64,000 nt of DNA, taken from contig JAOMRN010000002.1 in the NCBI GenBank assembly GCA_028355015.1, positions 124,001 to 188,000 on the forward strand, written 5' to 3'. Each line of letters begins with the position of its first letter. The first letter of the stretch is position 1. The translations under genes were made by a program, and so were the position numbers. The stretch is from MGIIb-O2 sp002494975. GTDB taxonomy: Archaea > Thermoplasmatota > Poseidoniia > Poseidoniales > Thalassarchaeaceae. The notes below the pieces were generated by a model that was not told the DNA's origin, did no database searches, and worked only from the letters and a program-made list of their open reading frames with translations. This document shows, piece after piece, positions 24,825 to 32,934 of this stretch.

Positions 24825-25910
24825 ATGGACGATGAAGATTTCATGCGTCGAGCTATTGAATTAGCTGAAAGAGGAAGATACTCAGTCAGACCAAACCCAC
24901 TTGTTGGTTGTGTCTTAGTGAGGGCCGGAGAAATCATTGCCGAAGGGTGGCATGACCATCTTGGCGGGCTTCATGCCGAACAAATGGCAATTGCAGATGC
25001 GGAATCAAGAGGTGTAGAAACTCAAGGAGCTATTGCCTATGTGACTCTTGAACCATGCAATCATTTTGGAAGAACGCCTCCTTGTAGCGAAGCATTGATG
25101 TGGGCTGGAGTGAAGAAAGTTGTCATTGGAGCAGCAGATCCAAATCCTATCGTGAGAGGAGGAGGTTTGGAAGCTCTAAAACGAGAAGGAATAGATATTG
25201 AAATCGGCATTCTAGAAAAAGAATGTAATCAGCAAATGTTTGCATTCATGCATTGGTGTAAATATAGAAGACCGTATGTACTTCTAAAAGCGGCTACAGA
25301 TAATAATGGAAGAATAGATGGTGATCCAGAAAAGCCCGCAGTAAGGTTCTCATCAAAGGAATCATTAGAAATGGTACATCAAATAAGAAGAGATTCGATG
25401 GCGATTATTGTTGGAGTGAATACTGTAATCAGAGATGACCCCAAGTTAACAGTAAGAGCTGAAAAAATTTCTGCTAGCGACATTATACCAAAAAGAATAG
25501 TTATTGATCCAAATAATAGAATCCCCAATGATTGCTATTTAATGACAACTTCAGACGCTGAAACATATCTAATTAATGCGGAAAAATATGATTCCAGCAA
25601 TGATAAAGAACATGTCAATAGAATTGTTTTACCCTCAGAAAATAGAAAAATAGATGTTAAGAAGATACTAGATTACTTGGGAGACTTAGAGGTTCAAACA
25701 CTGTTATTAGAAGGAGGATTAGAAACTTGGAAACGTTTCTTAGAAGAAAAACTTGTAGATTCGGCTCATCTTTGTATATCAAAAATAGAATTGGATGCAA
25801 AAAATGAAAATTACTTCAATAAAAGTCATCTTGAACAAGCAGGATTGATTGAGAAAGAAGAAATTAAACTAGGTAGCGATATAATCAGTAAATGGGAAAA
25901 AAATGAATGA
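24825..25910 (+). CDS. ribD: Bifunctional riboflavin deaminase/reductase
   Basis: A 361-residue fused protein from the ATG at 24825 (MDDEDFMRRAIELAERG). The cytidine-deaminase-like N-terminal domain has the zinc ligands in GGLHAEQMAIA and TLEPCNHFGRTPPC. The C-terminal reductase domain starts at ~150 with RPYVLLKAATDNNGRIDG and shows SMAIIVGVNTVIRDDPKL, PKRIVIDPNNRI and TLLLEGGLETWKRFL. It performs two consecutive steps of flavin synthesis after GTP ring opening. The fused layout is that of bacteria; most archaea use a separate reductase and reduce before deamination. It is followed at once by tRNA-Arg on the other strand. No other rib gene is in the window. Confidence 0.93.
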   Translation: MDDEDFMRRAIELAERGRYSVRPNPLVGCVLVRAGEIIAEGWHDHLGGLHAEQMAIADAESRGVETQGAIAYVTLEPCNHFGRTPPCSEALMWAGVKKVVIGAADPNPIVRGGGLEALKREGIDIEIGILEKECNQQMFAFMHWCKYRRPYVLLKAATDNNGRIDGDPEKPAVRFSSKESLEMVHQIRRDSMAIIVGVNTVIRDDPKLTVRAEKISASDIIPKRIVIDPNNRIPNDCYLMTTSDAETYLINAEKYDSSNDKEHVNRIVLPSENRKIDVKKILDYLGDLEVQTLLLEGGLETWKRFLEEKLVDSAHLCISKIELDAKNENYFNKSHLEQAGLIEKEEIKLGSDIISKWEKNE

Positions 25911-25912
25911 TA

Positions 25913-25987
25913 TGGTGGGCCGTCCAGGATTCGAACCCGGGGCAAGGCGTCCGAAGCGCCCCATTTTATCCACTAAACTAACAGCCC
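25913..25987 (-). tRNA. tRNA-Arg(UCG)
   Basis: On the minus strand the acceptor stem GGGCTGT pairs with ACGGCCC (one G-U), followed by an encoded CCA. The anticodon stem GGGCG/CGCCT encloses CTTCGGA, giving anticodon TCG, which reads CGA and probably other CGN codons. The T-arm carries GGTTCGAATCC. No intron. Confidence 0.95.
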
Positions 25988-26018
25988 TTGTTATTAGTCG
26001 TGCAGGGGTAATCTGATT

Positions 26019-27155
26019 TCAATGCAACGGATGACAAACGACAACCATACGTGCTAAACTCTTGTGAACTTTGACGGGTGAACGTACAACAACGCTCCAA
26101 CCTATAGCATTTATTTGATTCTCAATTTCGCTCCAAGGTCTACCCATTACGATATAATCGACTTCGGGGTCATTTTCAAGAGATTCTGCCCCTGCAGGCA
26201 GCATGGTAGATATTGTAGAATCGGGGTCAATTTCTAACGCTTGAGCCAAGGCAGCTAAAAATAACTCAAGACCATCATCCGATTTCCAAGCATTACGGCC
26301 ATATGGAGGATCAAAAGCAAATATACAATTCTTCTTTTTAGCCCATAGTTTAGCTATATTCTTAACACTACATTTTTCCACTTTGATTATACCTGAATTA
26401 TGCTTATCTGCCCATGAGAGGTTTTTTTTAGCACCATAGACCATAGTAGGATCTAAATCACTAGCATATACGTCCATTCCTTGCAGTAAGGCTTCTATTG
26501 CTATACCTCCGGTGCCACAAAAAGGATCAATCATTATTTTTGGATTAATTGCCTCTCTATGAGCTAGAGATATCAATAATTTTGCTAATCTAGGTTCGAG
26601 AGATATCGGTTTGAAAAATGGTCTTTCCATTGGTTGCCGCCCAATAAAATTAGGTTTAGTCCATTTATTTTCCCTAATTCCCCATATAATACAAGGATTG
26701 CTTGCTACTGAATCCCAGTGCACCTCTCCATCTACTTTACCAGCAACAATAATCACAATCTCATATTGTGGATTGTTTAAATCAACAGGATTTTTATCAG
26801 AATATAATTGAGCTCCTACTTCCTTTTCTAAGTCTCTGCGAGATATACCTTTTACTCCTGAACCTAATTTTTTACTTCTGACTGCAAAACTACCTAAAGG
26901 TAAATTTTCCCGAGACCAATTAGATATTTCTTGAGATAACCTAGTAAAATCAGTCTCATTAGAAAAACCGCCAAAATGAATTAAATCATCTACTAAAGCA
27001 GCAGATGATAAACGTGAAAGAAATTTATCTTCAATAGCCTTATCGAGTAATATAAGGCGAGGATGGAGTATCTTAAAATCACCAAATAATGACTTAATTT
27101 CTGAACGAAAAAGGAATGGATGCCATCCACTTCCAAGAATTAGAGTCCCTGACAT
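26019..27155 (-). CDS. tRNA guanosine-N2 methyltransferase, Trm-G10/Trm11-like
   Basis: About 378 residues. The ATG at 27153-27155 is preceded by AGGTGA at a suitable distance, so it is chosen over the GTG six codons upstream. A THUMP-like RNA-binding region occupies ~1-165, followed by a Rossmann methylase: MIDPFCGTGGIAIEALLQG (SAM loop), VYASDLDPTMVYGAKKNL, and FAFDPPYGRNAW with the N-methylase DPPY motif at ~282. The final block is SLARMVVVCH. Archaeal Trm-G10 makes m2G/m2,2G at tRNA position 10. It stands divergent from fen1 and next to tRNA-Arg. Confidence 0.88.
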   Translation of the reverse strand: MSGTLILGSGWHPFLFRSEIKSLFGDFKILHPRLILLDKAIEDKFLSRLSSAALVDDLIHFGGFSNETDFTRLSQEISNWSRENLPLGSFAVRSKKLGSGVKGISRRDLEKEVGAQLYSDKNPVDLNNPQYEIVIIVAGKVDGEVHWDSVASNPCIIWGIRENKWTKPNFIGRQPMERPFFKPISLEPRLAKLLISLAHREAINPKIMIDPFCGTGGIAIEALLQGMDVYASDLDPTMVYGAKKNLSWADKHNSGIIKVEKCSVKNIAKLWAKKKNCIFAFDPPYGRNAWKSDDGLELFLAALAQALEIDPDSTISTMLPAGAESLENDPEVDYIVMGRPWSEIENQINAIGWSVVVRSPVKVHKSLARMVVVCHPLH

Positions 27156-27242
27156 TACGTCACCTATGTTCACCCGTGTCCGACTTCAACCCTAAATGCC
27201 TCGACGTCGGCCATAGCATGAAGACGGGGCAGGGGGAGTATC

Positions 27243-28247
27243 ATGGGATGTAATTTGAGAGATTTGGCGCCTTCTCAGCCTATCGGTTTGAGTGAATTAA
27301 AAGGTGAAAAAGTAGCCGTTGATGTTTTTCTTAATGCATATCAGTTCATAACTAGTTTGACGGGTCAAGATGGTAAGCCACTATCGTATAATGGTAAACC
27401 TGTGGCTCACCTCATGGGATTCTTAGATAGAGCAACAATAATGATGGAAGAAGGTATTGATCCTGTTTTCATTTTTGATGGGAAACCACACCAATTGAAG
27501 ATGGAAACATTAGGCGGGAGAAAAGAAAGAAAGATTAATGCTGTTTCGAAATGGGAAGCTGCAATTGAAGCAGGAGATATGAGTGCTGCTAAAAAGTTGG
27601 GTCCTCAGACTGCTGAATATACTAGAGAAATGGTTGCAGAAACTAAAGAAATGTTCGATTGTTTAGGAGTGACATGGTTGGAAGCACCAATGGAAGCTGA
27701 AGGAGCAGCTGCTGTTCGTTGTAGAAATAACGAAGTCTTTGCAGTTGCAAGTCAGGATTGGGATACTCTGCTTTATGGAGCACCTGTGATGATTAGAAAT
27801 CTTACGTCTCATGGCACGAGGAAATTTGGTAGAGTGCTCCAAGCCGAAAAAATTGTGCTCAAAGAAATGCTCGATTTACATCAAATTACATACGAACAAT
27901 TAGTTGATTTGGGAATAATGATTGGTACTGACTTCCATGAAGGAATAAGAGGTATAGGACCAAAGACTGGTTTGAAATTAATTAAAGAGCATGGCACAAT
28001 GGAAAAAATTTCTATTGCTAAAGGATTTGATTTACCTGAAAATTTAGAAGAAATCAGGAGACTTTTCACAAATCATCCTATTCATCCGATACCATTACCA
28101 GAATCATCAAAATCTATAGAAGAAAAACTTACTGAATTTGCTAAATCCAGAGGTTTTGGTGAAAAGAGAATAAAAAGAGCAATTACTAGGCTAGCTAATG
28201 CTAATAGGTTGAAATCTGATAGTCAACCGACTTTATTCGATTTTTGA
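27243..28247 (+). CDS. fen: Flap endonuclease FEN1
   Basis: A 334-residue structure-specific nuclease that removes Okazaki-fragment flaps. It shows the N-region (VAVDVFLNAYQFITSL with the metal Asp), the I-region (APMEAEGAAAVRC and VASQDWDTLLYGAP with paired metal acidics), GIMIGTDFHEGIRGIGPKTG (helix-3-turn-helix with metal Asp) and a C-terminal QPTLFDF PIP box for PCNA. The start ATG at 27243 begins MGCNLRDLAP, slightly variant from the usual MGV..LG. Two strong stem-loops follow its stop. PolB in this window ends in nearly the same PIP heptapeptide. Confidence 0.96.
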   Translation: MGCNLRDLAPSQPIGLSELKGEKVAVDVFLNAYQFITSLTGQDGKPLSYNGKPVAHLMGFLDRATIMMEEGIDPVFIFDGKPHQLKMETLGGRKERKINAVSKWEAAIEAGDMSAAKKLGPQTAEYTREMVAETKEMFDCLGVTWLEAPMEAEGAAAVRCRNNEVFAVASQDWDTLLYGAPVMIRNLTSHGTRKFGRVLQAEKIVLKEMLDLHQITYEQLVDLGIMIGTDFHEGIRGIGPKTGLKLIKEHGTMEKISIAKGFDLPENLEEIRRLFTNHPIHPIPLPESSKSIEEKLTEFAKSRGFGEKRIKRAITRLANANRLKSDSQPTLFDF

Positions 28248-28256
28248 AAAGGTTGC

Positions 28257-28320
28257 GACTCTCCCTAGGACTGTGTCGCCCTAGGGGAGTCTGTCGCTGC
28301 ATGACATCTACGATGTTGCA
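28257..28320. terminator. Two tandem stem-loops between convergent genes
   Basis: GACTCTCCCTAGG (28257-28269) pairs with CCTAGGGGAGTC (ending 28291) with one bulged base. A second arm pair, TGCA..ACATC with GATGTTGCA, spans 28298-28320. They lie 10-73 bp after the fen1 stop and before the stop of the convergent TSP3 gene. The likely role is 3'-end formation or stabilisation for one or both genes; a small structured RNA is also possible. There is no strong U-tract. Confidence 0.5.
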
Positions 28321-28355
28321 GGCTAGCAAAATAATCTAGTATTCCAATTTCTCAA

Positions 28356-29906
28356 TCAGAGAACGCCGCCGTTTTCGTCAGCATCTAAGATACCGTCTCC
28401 ATCGTCGTCATCATCCAGATAATCGTCCAAGCCATCATTGTCGTGGTCGAATTGACCGGTATTACTCCAGCCATCATTCTGCTCAAACCAGTCGGAAAGA
28501 CCATCATTGTCATCATCTAGATCCAAGTAATCTTGGTATCCATCGTTGTCATGATCATATCTCCATACGCCGGTAACGCCATCGTTTTCGTCAACATCGA
28601 GGATGTTATCATTATCATCGTCATTGTCAACACCGTCATTCATTCCGTCATTGTCATGATCGCGTGAGTAATCCTCACCGTTCGGTCCAATGTCGTTCCA
28701 ATTGTCAATGCCATCATTATCGATATCAAAATCTACGTTATCGCTAACACCGTCGTTGTCATGATCATAGATGTCTGTATTTGGGTTGCCGTCATTAACT
28801 TCCTCTTGGTCGTCAATTCCGTCGCCATCATCGTCATCATCATCTGCATCGTCGATACCATCGTTATCGTGATCCTCGGGATTAGCATCCTGATTATCAG
28901 GAATACCATCATTGTCATCGTCGAAGTCTAGGTCATCAGGGATGCCGTCTCCGTCGTTGTCGTTCTCACCGTTCTGGTCTTGGTTCTCGAGTTGTTGGTT
29001 TTGCTGCTGATCGGATTGTTGACCCTGTTGTCCTTGATTGGAGTCTTGGGTCTGACCTTGCTGCTGTTGGTTCTGGCCGTTCTGGTTATTTCCATTCTGA
29101 CTATCGCCAGTCTGCTCACCTTGCTGACCTGATTGTTCACCACCAGATTGTTGCTGGCCTTGTCCATTATCTTGCTGCTGACCTTGCGATCCATCCTGAC
29201 TGTCTTGGCCTTGTTGACCATCTTGTCCTGATTGTGATCCTTGATCTTGGCCTTGGCCTTGTTGACCGTCTTGACCTTGACCTTGTCCTTGACCTTGACC
29301 TTGTCCTTGACCTTGACCTTGACCTTGACCTTGTCCTTGACCTTGACCTTGTCCTTGACCTTGTCCTTGACCTTGACCTTGTCCTTGACCTTCACCTTCT
29401 TGCTCTGATTCGCCGCCGCCTTCTGCGCCGCCTTCGCCGTCACCTTCGTCGTTTCCTGGGAAATCAGGGTCGTACGCATCAGGTATTCCGTCTCCATCAG
29501 AGTCAGATGAAGATCCATCGTTAGGATCATTCGGGAACGCATCCGAGCCGTCAGCTACACCGTCACCATCAGTATCTGCTGAATTCGGGTTAGTACCCGC
29601 AGCGTACTCCTGAGAGTTGGTTAAGCCGTCGCCATCCGGATCTGCGTTCGCATCACTTGATGATGTAGGATTTAGCCCGTAAGCTACTTCCCATCCATCA
29701 GGTAATCCATCGTTGTCAGTATCTGCATTGTTCATGTCTGTTCCTGCAGCCTGCTCCTCAGCATTGGTTAGTCCATCTCCGTCCCAATCGGCGCCACCAT
29801 CTGATGGGTCGAGTGGATCAGAACCGTCAGCTTGAACGCCGACTGAACCAGCCATTATCACGAGGAGTAGTGCAATCAACATACTCATATTTTTCGTTTT
29901 CTTCAT
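28356..29906 (-). CDS. Secreted TSP3-repeat protein with a Gln-Gly tract
   Basis: A 516-residue extracellular protein. It has a signal peptide (MSMLIALLLVIMAGSVGVQA), then four or five Ca-binding thrombospondin type 3-like repeats (DWDGDGLTNAEEQAAGTD, DTDNDGLPDGWEVAYGLNP, DPDGDGLTNSQEYAAGTNP). A central disordered region at ~150-310 is almost all Gln, Gly, Asp, Glu and Ser, with a run of ~20 Gln-Gly dipeptides at ~170-212. Ten or so more acidic repeats follow (DGDGIPDDLDFDDDNDG type). No membrane anchor or sorting tail is present after the last repeat (ENGGVL), so it is released or bound non-covalently. AGGAAGTGA precedes the ATG as ribosome binding site. The role is probably structural or adhesive. 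Confidence 0.85.
   Translation of the reverse strand: MKKTKNMSMLIALLLVIMAGSVGVQADGSDPLDPSDGGADWDGDGLTNAEEQAAGTDMNNADTDNDGLPDGWEVAYGLNPTSSSDANADPDGDGLTNSQEYAAGTNPNSADTDGDGVADGSDAFPNDPNDGSSSDSDGDGIPDAYDPDFPGNDEGDGEGGAEGGGESEQEGEGQGQGQGQGQGQGQGQGQGQGQGQGQGQGQGQGQGQGQGQDGQQGQGQDQGSQSGQDGQQGQDSQDGSQGQQQDNGQGQQQSGGEQSGQQGEQTGDSQNGNNQNGQNQQQQGQTQDSNQGQQGQQSDQQQNQQLENQDQNGENDNDGDGIPDDLDFDDDNDGIPDNQDANPEDHDNDGIDDADDDDDDGDGIDDQEEVNDGNPNTDIYDHDNDGVSDNVDFDIDNDGIDNWNDIGPNGEDYSRDHDNDGMNDGVDNDDDNDNILDVDENDGVTGVWRYDHDNDGYQDYLDLDDDNDGLSDWFEQNDGWSNTGQFDHDNDGLDDYLDDDDDGDGILDADENGGVL
29271..29395 (-). repeat. Coding hexanucleotide tandem repeat (Gln-Gly tract)
   Basis: About 20 consecutive copies of CCTTGA or CCTTGT on the plus strand encode the Gln-Gly run in the TSP3 protein. 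The unit is six bases, so changes in copy number keep the reading frame and alter only spacer length. Mixed CCTTGA/CCTTGT units show past expansion by larger blocks. Confidence 0.9.
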
Positions 29907-30217
29907 TTTCTTTTCACTTCCTTAAAAATTTAGTTGTAGAGTACCCGCTGTTCTCTCTTTCCGAATAATGCTCACGCCTAATATTCTGTAAACTTTCTTT
30001 CGGGAGATTAGGATTGAAGGGAAGCAAGTTAAATAAATGTCTAATATAATAAAAAAACGCTTTACTGCGCTGATTTTATAGATTTTAGAACGTTCTTAAA
30101 ATTTATTTAACTCCTCCTTGTTTATTATCCATTCTCGCGGGCTTTCATAGGGAACCCTCTGTTCCCTCTAACTTACGGAGGTATGTATACCCTATTTCAA
30201 GGATTCGTGACAATGAA
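29907..30217. promoter_or_regulatory. 311-bp AT-rich intergenic region upstream of the TSP3 gene
   Basis: No credible gene is seen here. On the minus strand, a TATA-like TTATATTA at 30042-30049 would start a TSP3 transcript near 30020 with a leader of ~110 nt. That leader contains an inverted CCTAAT (29977-29982) / ATTAGG (30007-30012) pair. A perfect 7-bp hairpin AGGGAAC-CCTCT-GTTCCCT (30149-30167) lies nearer the upstream gene and may mark its 3' end. Confidence 0.45.
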
Positions 30218-30580
30218 TCAAGGGGTAAGTTTAGATAATTCTGCATTAAAGCGAGCAGAACCTAAGAAATGTAGAACTGGAGTTGCCAAGGTTGTTAAAA
30301 TTAAACTGATGAAAAATAAATTTGACCAAAGTTCTATTCCGTTGCCTAATGTAAAGTAAAGAGTCCAACCAATAGATATTGCAAACCATAATCTATAACG
30401 ACGACCGAAAAGTGCGAATCTCGCTTTAACTAACTCATCGGAATAGAGTTGTGGGACTTCATCAATTTCAGCAAGATCATGTTCGATTGCACATCTTGCA
30501 CAAACAAGATATCTTGGACCATTACCACTTACGAACTGACTATTAGGGTAGTTTTGCTTACACAACCTACAGTATGCCAT
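30218..30580 (-). CDS. Zinc-ribbon membrane protein, unknown
   Basis: A 120-residue protein with an N-terminal zinc ribbon (YCRLCKQNYP and YLVCARCAIEHD, two CxxC pairs), a short basic linker (FALFGRRYRLW) and two transmembrane helices (FAISIGWTLYFTLGNGI, LFFISLILTTLATPVLHFL). The ribbon should be cytoplasmic. No function is known to me. It follows pabBA on the same strand after ~40 bp and could be its upstream neighbour's partner or an independent gene. Confidence 0.75.
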   Translation of the reverse strand: MAYCRLCKQNYPNSQFVSGNGPRYLVCARCAIEHDLAEIDEVPQLYSDELVKARFALFGRRYRLWFAISIGWTLYFTLGNGIELWSNLFFISLILTTLATPVLHFLGSARFNAELSKLTP

Positions 30581-30620
30581 GTTAGTTCAAACTCTCCCAG
30601 TATGGATTGCTAATTCAAGG

Positions 30621-32930
30621 CTACGGTCTTCTAACTTGACTTTCATGTAAAATTGATTCGACTAGGATAGGTTTCTGGTTAAGGAAATTTAATATTAATT
30701 TATCACCAAATGGGCTGCCAACTGATTCGGGATGATACTGAATTCCAAATACTGGCAGAATAGGATGTCTAATCCCCATGACAAGAGTTTTTGATTCATC
30801 CCATGCCGTACATATCATTAATTCATTTTTTGAATTGAGAACTAAACTATTATACCTCATTAGAACGAGAGGAGATTCTAAATTCAAATACAATCCACTA
30901 TTATCATGATTAATCAATGATGGAATGCCATGTACTGCATCTAATGGAGATTCAATTAATTCCCATCCGACTGCCAATCCCAAAGCTTGGTGCCCCAAAC
31001 ATAGCCCAAGTACAGGTATCTGATAATTATCGACTATTAATTTGCCATTTACTGTCAATCGAGCAATTTCCATAGTGATTTCTGATTTTTCGGGACGAGA
31101 AGGTCCAGGCCCTATAATTACATATTTGGGCTTAAAATCTTGGAGCCAACGGTTAACTATCTTTTGCGGGTTAACAAATTCTTTTGGGCGACCCTCGACG
31201 ATGCGAACTGATTTACCTAATTTAACCAAAGAATTAGCAATATTCTCAGTGAATGAATCTAAATTATCAATCAATAATATGTCAGCGGTAAAGGAAGATT
31301 GAATTTCACCTCTCAATATATGACCTACTGTTTTGAGTGAGGTTTTTGGTTGAGGTTTTGGTTCACCAATAGGTCCCGATACTTTCGGTATCGGAGACAT
31401 TTCTGATTTACGCTTAGGTAACTCTTCTATTGAAAATCCAGTTCTAAAGCCCCACGTTGCATCGGTAATCGCCGTAGCTTTCCATCGTGCTTCTTCTACC
31501 TCAGAAGATGCTTGAGAACCAATTACAATACCTCCCCCTGCCTGAACTCTACCATGCCAATTATTAGGACCAGAATGCGCTTCTAGAGTACGTATTAGAA
31601 TATTGAACTCAGAAATACCTGATGATGAATGGAAGTGACCTATGGACCCGGTCCATGCACTTCTTGGTGCGCCTTCTATCGTATTAATTGCGGCTATTGA
31701 GGCTATTTTTGGACATCCTGTAATTGAACCACCTGGGAATAAAGCAGAAATAATTTTTCCAAAATCTATATTTTCGCCCAATTCGCCAGTGACGCCACTA
31801 ACTAAATGTTGTACTGTTGGTAATGCTTCAATACGAAAATCTGACCAATGAACTGAACCAGGTTTGCAAATCTTTGATAAATCATGTTTCTTCAAATCGA
31901 CTAACATCAGATGCTCTGCAATTTCCTTCTCAGATGATGACATTTCTAATTGAAGTCTCTTATCCTCTGCAATAGATCTGCCTCTAGGATAGGTTCCTTT
32001 AATTGGCCGAGTTGATACGATTCCTTTCTCAGTTTTAAGAAGCCTTTCAGGACTTGCAGATGCTATACTCCAACCATGATCATGGAGGTACAGCCAAGAT
32101 GAAAATGGAGATGGATTTGTTTCCAGAATACGTTGAAACGCATACCAGGGATGGTCTGGCATTTCGCCTTCCCATTTCCTCCCATAATTCAATTGGTATA
32201 TGTGACCTTGTCGGATACTATTTTTTATTCGGTCTACTTTGTTAGCATGGGATGCATCACTTTCAGATTCTGGAACTTCAAAAAACTCTAACTTAGAACT
32301 ATCAGTAGGAGATTTTAGATTTATCTTATTTGCTCGAGCACCCTTAATCCAATGATGGTTGGGAATTGAAATTAATTCTAATTTTTGTAACGCTCTATCA
32401 TGAACCCACCAAGCATCAGCTCTCCAGAGAACACCAAGTAAAGTTCCGGGAAATGGAATATTTTCAAGTTTGATATCAACTGACCAACGATTTAGATCAT
32501 ATCCTAATAAACCAGTGAATCCTCCGGGAACAATTGCTAATTCACTATCAATAACGAGTGGAATTTCCCATTTTTTAGTTAAATTAATTGCATCTTCGAG
32601 TGATGACGACTTGATTTCTTCAATAGTATGCCAACGGCTTTCCTTGTATTCTTGAATTAGAATAATTAAAGACTCATTAAAACCCAAATTTATATCTCCA
32701 TTAAGTTCAGAGATAGATTTTTTTTCTTTATTGGCATGAGGTTCGAAAAATAATATACGGATACTTTCTAAACATGGAAGAAATGATTTCTGTGCCAAAT
32801 CTGTTATTGGTCCTGATGATTGAAGTAATAATTCATCTTGAGTTGGCAATTCTGACTCTCTGTAATATTCTAATAATGAAATCAAAGGATTTTGAATATG
32901 AGTTTGTAATGAAAAATAATCAATCATCAT
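30621..32930 (-). CDS. pabBA: Fused aminodeoxychorismate synthase (PabB-PabA)
   Basis: A 769-residue fusion. Residues ~1-500 are a chorismate-using synthase: YQLNYGRKWEG, SPERLLKTEKGIVSTRPIKGTYPRG, ALFPGGSITGCPKIA and EFNILIRTLEAH. The Lys in PIKGT is the residue typical of PabB, where TrpE has Ala, so PABA synthesis is favoured over anthranilate. Residues ~545-769 are a class I glutamine amidotransferase: ILLIDNLDSFTENIA, VIIGPGPSRPE, VLGLCLGHQALGLA with the Cys nucleophile (~642) and FGIQYHPESVGSPFG with the catalytic His-Glu. It makes 4-amino-4-deoxychorismate from chorismate and glutamine. The PabC-like lyase gene lies 4 bp upstream in the same operon. The order synthase-amidotransferase is the reverse of the common PabA-PabB fusion. 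Confidence 0.9.
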   Translation of the reverse strand: MMIDYFSLQTHIQNPLISLLEYYRESELPTQDELLLQSSGPITDLAQKSFLPCLESIRILFFEPHANKEKKSISELNGDINLGFNESLIILIQEYKESRWHTIEEIKSSSLEDAINLTKKWEIPLVIDSELAIVPGGFTGLLGYDLNRWSVDIKLENIPFPGTLLGVLWRADAWWVHDRALQKLELISIPNHHWIKGARANKINLKSPTDSSKLEFFEVPESESDASHANKVDRIKNSIRQGHIYQLNYGRKWEGEMPDHPWYAFQRILETNPSPFSSWLYLHDHGWSIASASPERLLKTEKGIVSTRPIKGTYPRGRSIAEDKRLQLEMSSSEKEIAEHLMLVDLKKHDLSKICKPGSVHWSDFRIEALPTVQHLVSGVTGELGENIDFGKIISALFPGGSITGCPKIASIAAINTIEGAPRSAWTGSIGHFHSSSGISEFNILIRTLEAHSGPNNWHGRVQAGGGIVIGSQASSEVEEARWKATAITDATWGFRTGFSIEELPKRKSEMSPIPKVSGPIGEPKPQPKTSLKTVGHILRGEIQSSFTADILLIDNLDSFTENIANSLVKLGKSVRIVEGRPKEFVNPQKIVNRWLQDFKPKYVIIGPGPSRPEKSEITMEIARLTVNGKLIVDNYQIPVLGLCLGHQALGLAVGWELIESPLDAVHGIPSLINHDNSGLYLNLESPLVLMRYNSLVLNSKNELMICTAWDESKTLVMGIRHPILPVFGIQYHPESVGSPFGDKLILNFLNQKPILVESILHESQVRRP

Positions 32931-32934
32931 TTTA

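Noticed and set aside
29271..29395. Regular repeats that might be a CRISPR array
   Set aside because: Units are six bases, contiguous, in frame and without spacers; no cas genes are near.
29234..29524. Plus-strand open frame with Leu-Asp repeats
   Set aside because: It is the antisense of the Gln-Gly tract in the TSP3 gene; the opposite frame has a signal peptide, ribosome binding site and clear repeat domains.
28928..29542. Minus-strand frame rich in Lys-Val repeats
   Set aside because: It is an alternative reading of the same six-base repeat as the TSP3 gene, with no start signals or domain.
30621..32930. Anthranilate synthase TrpE-TrpG
   Set aside because: The PIKGT lysine and the PabC-like neighbour point to aminodeoxychorismate synthase; there are no trp genes near.
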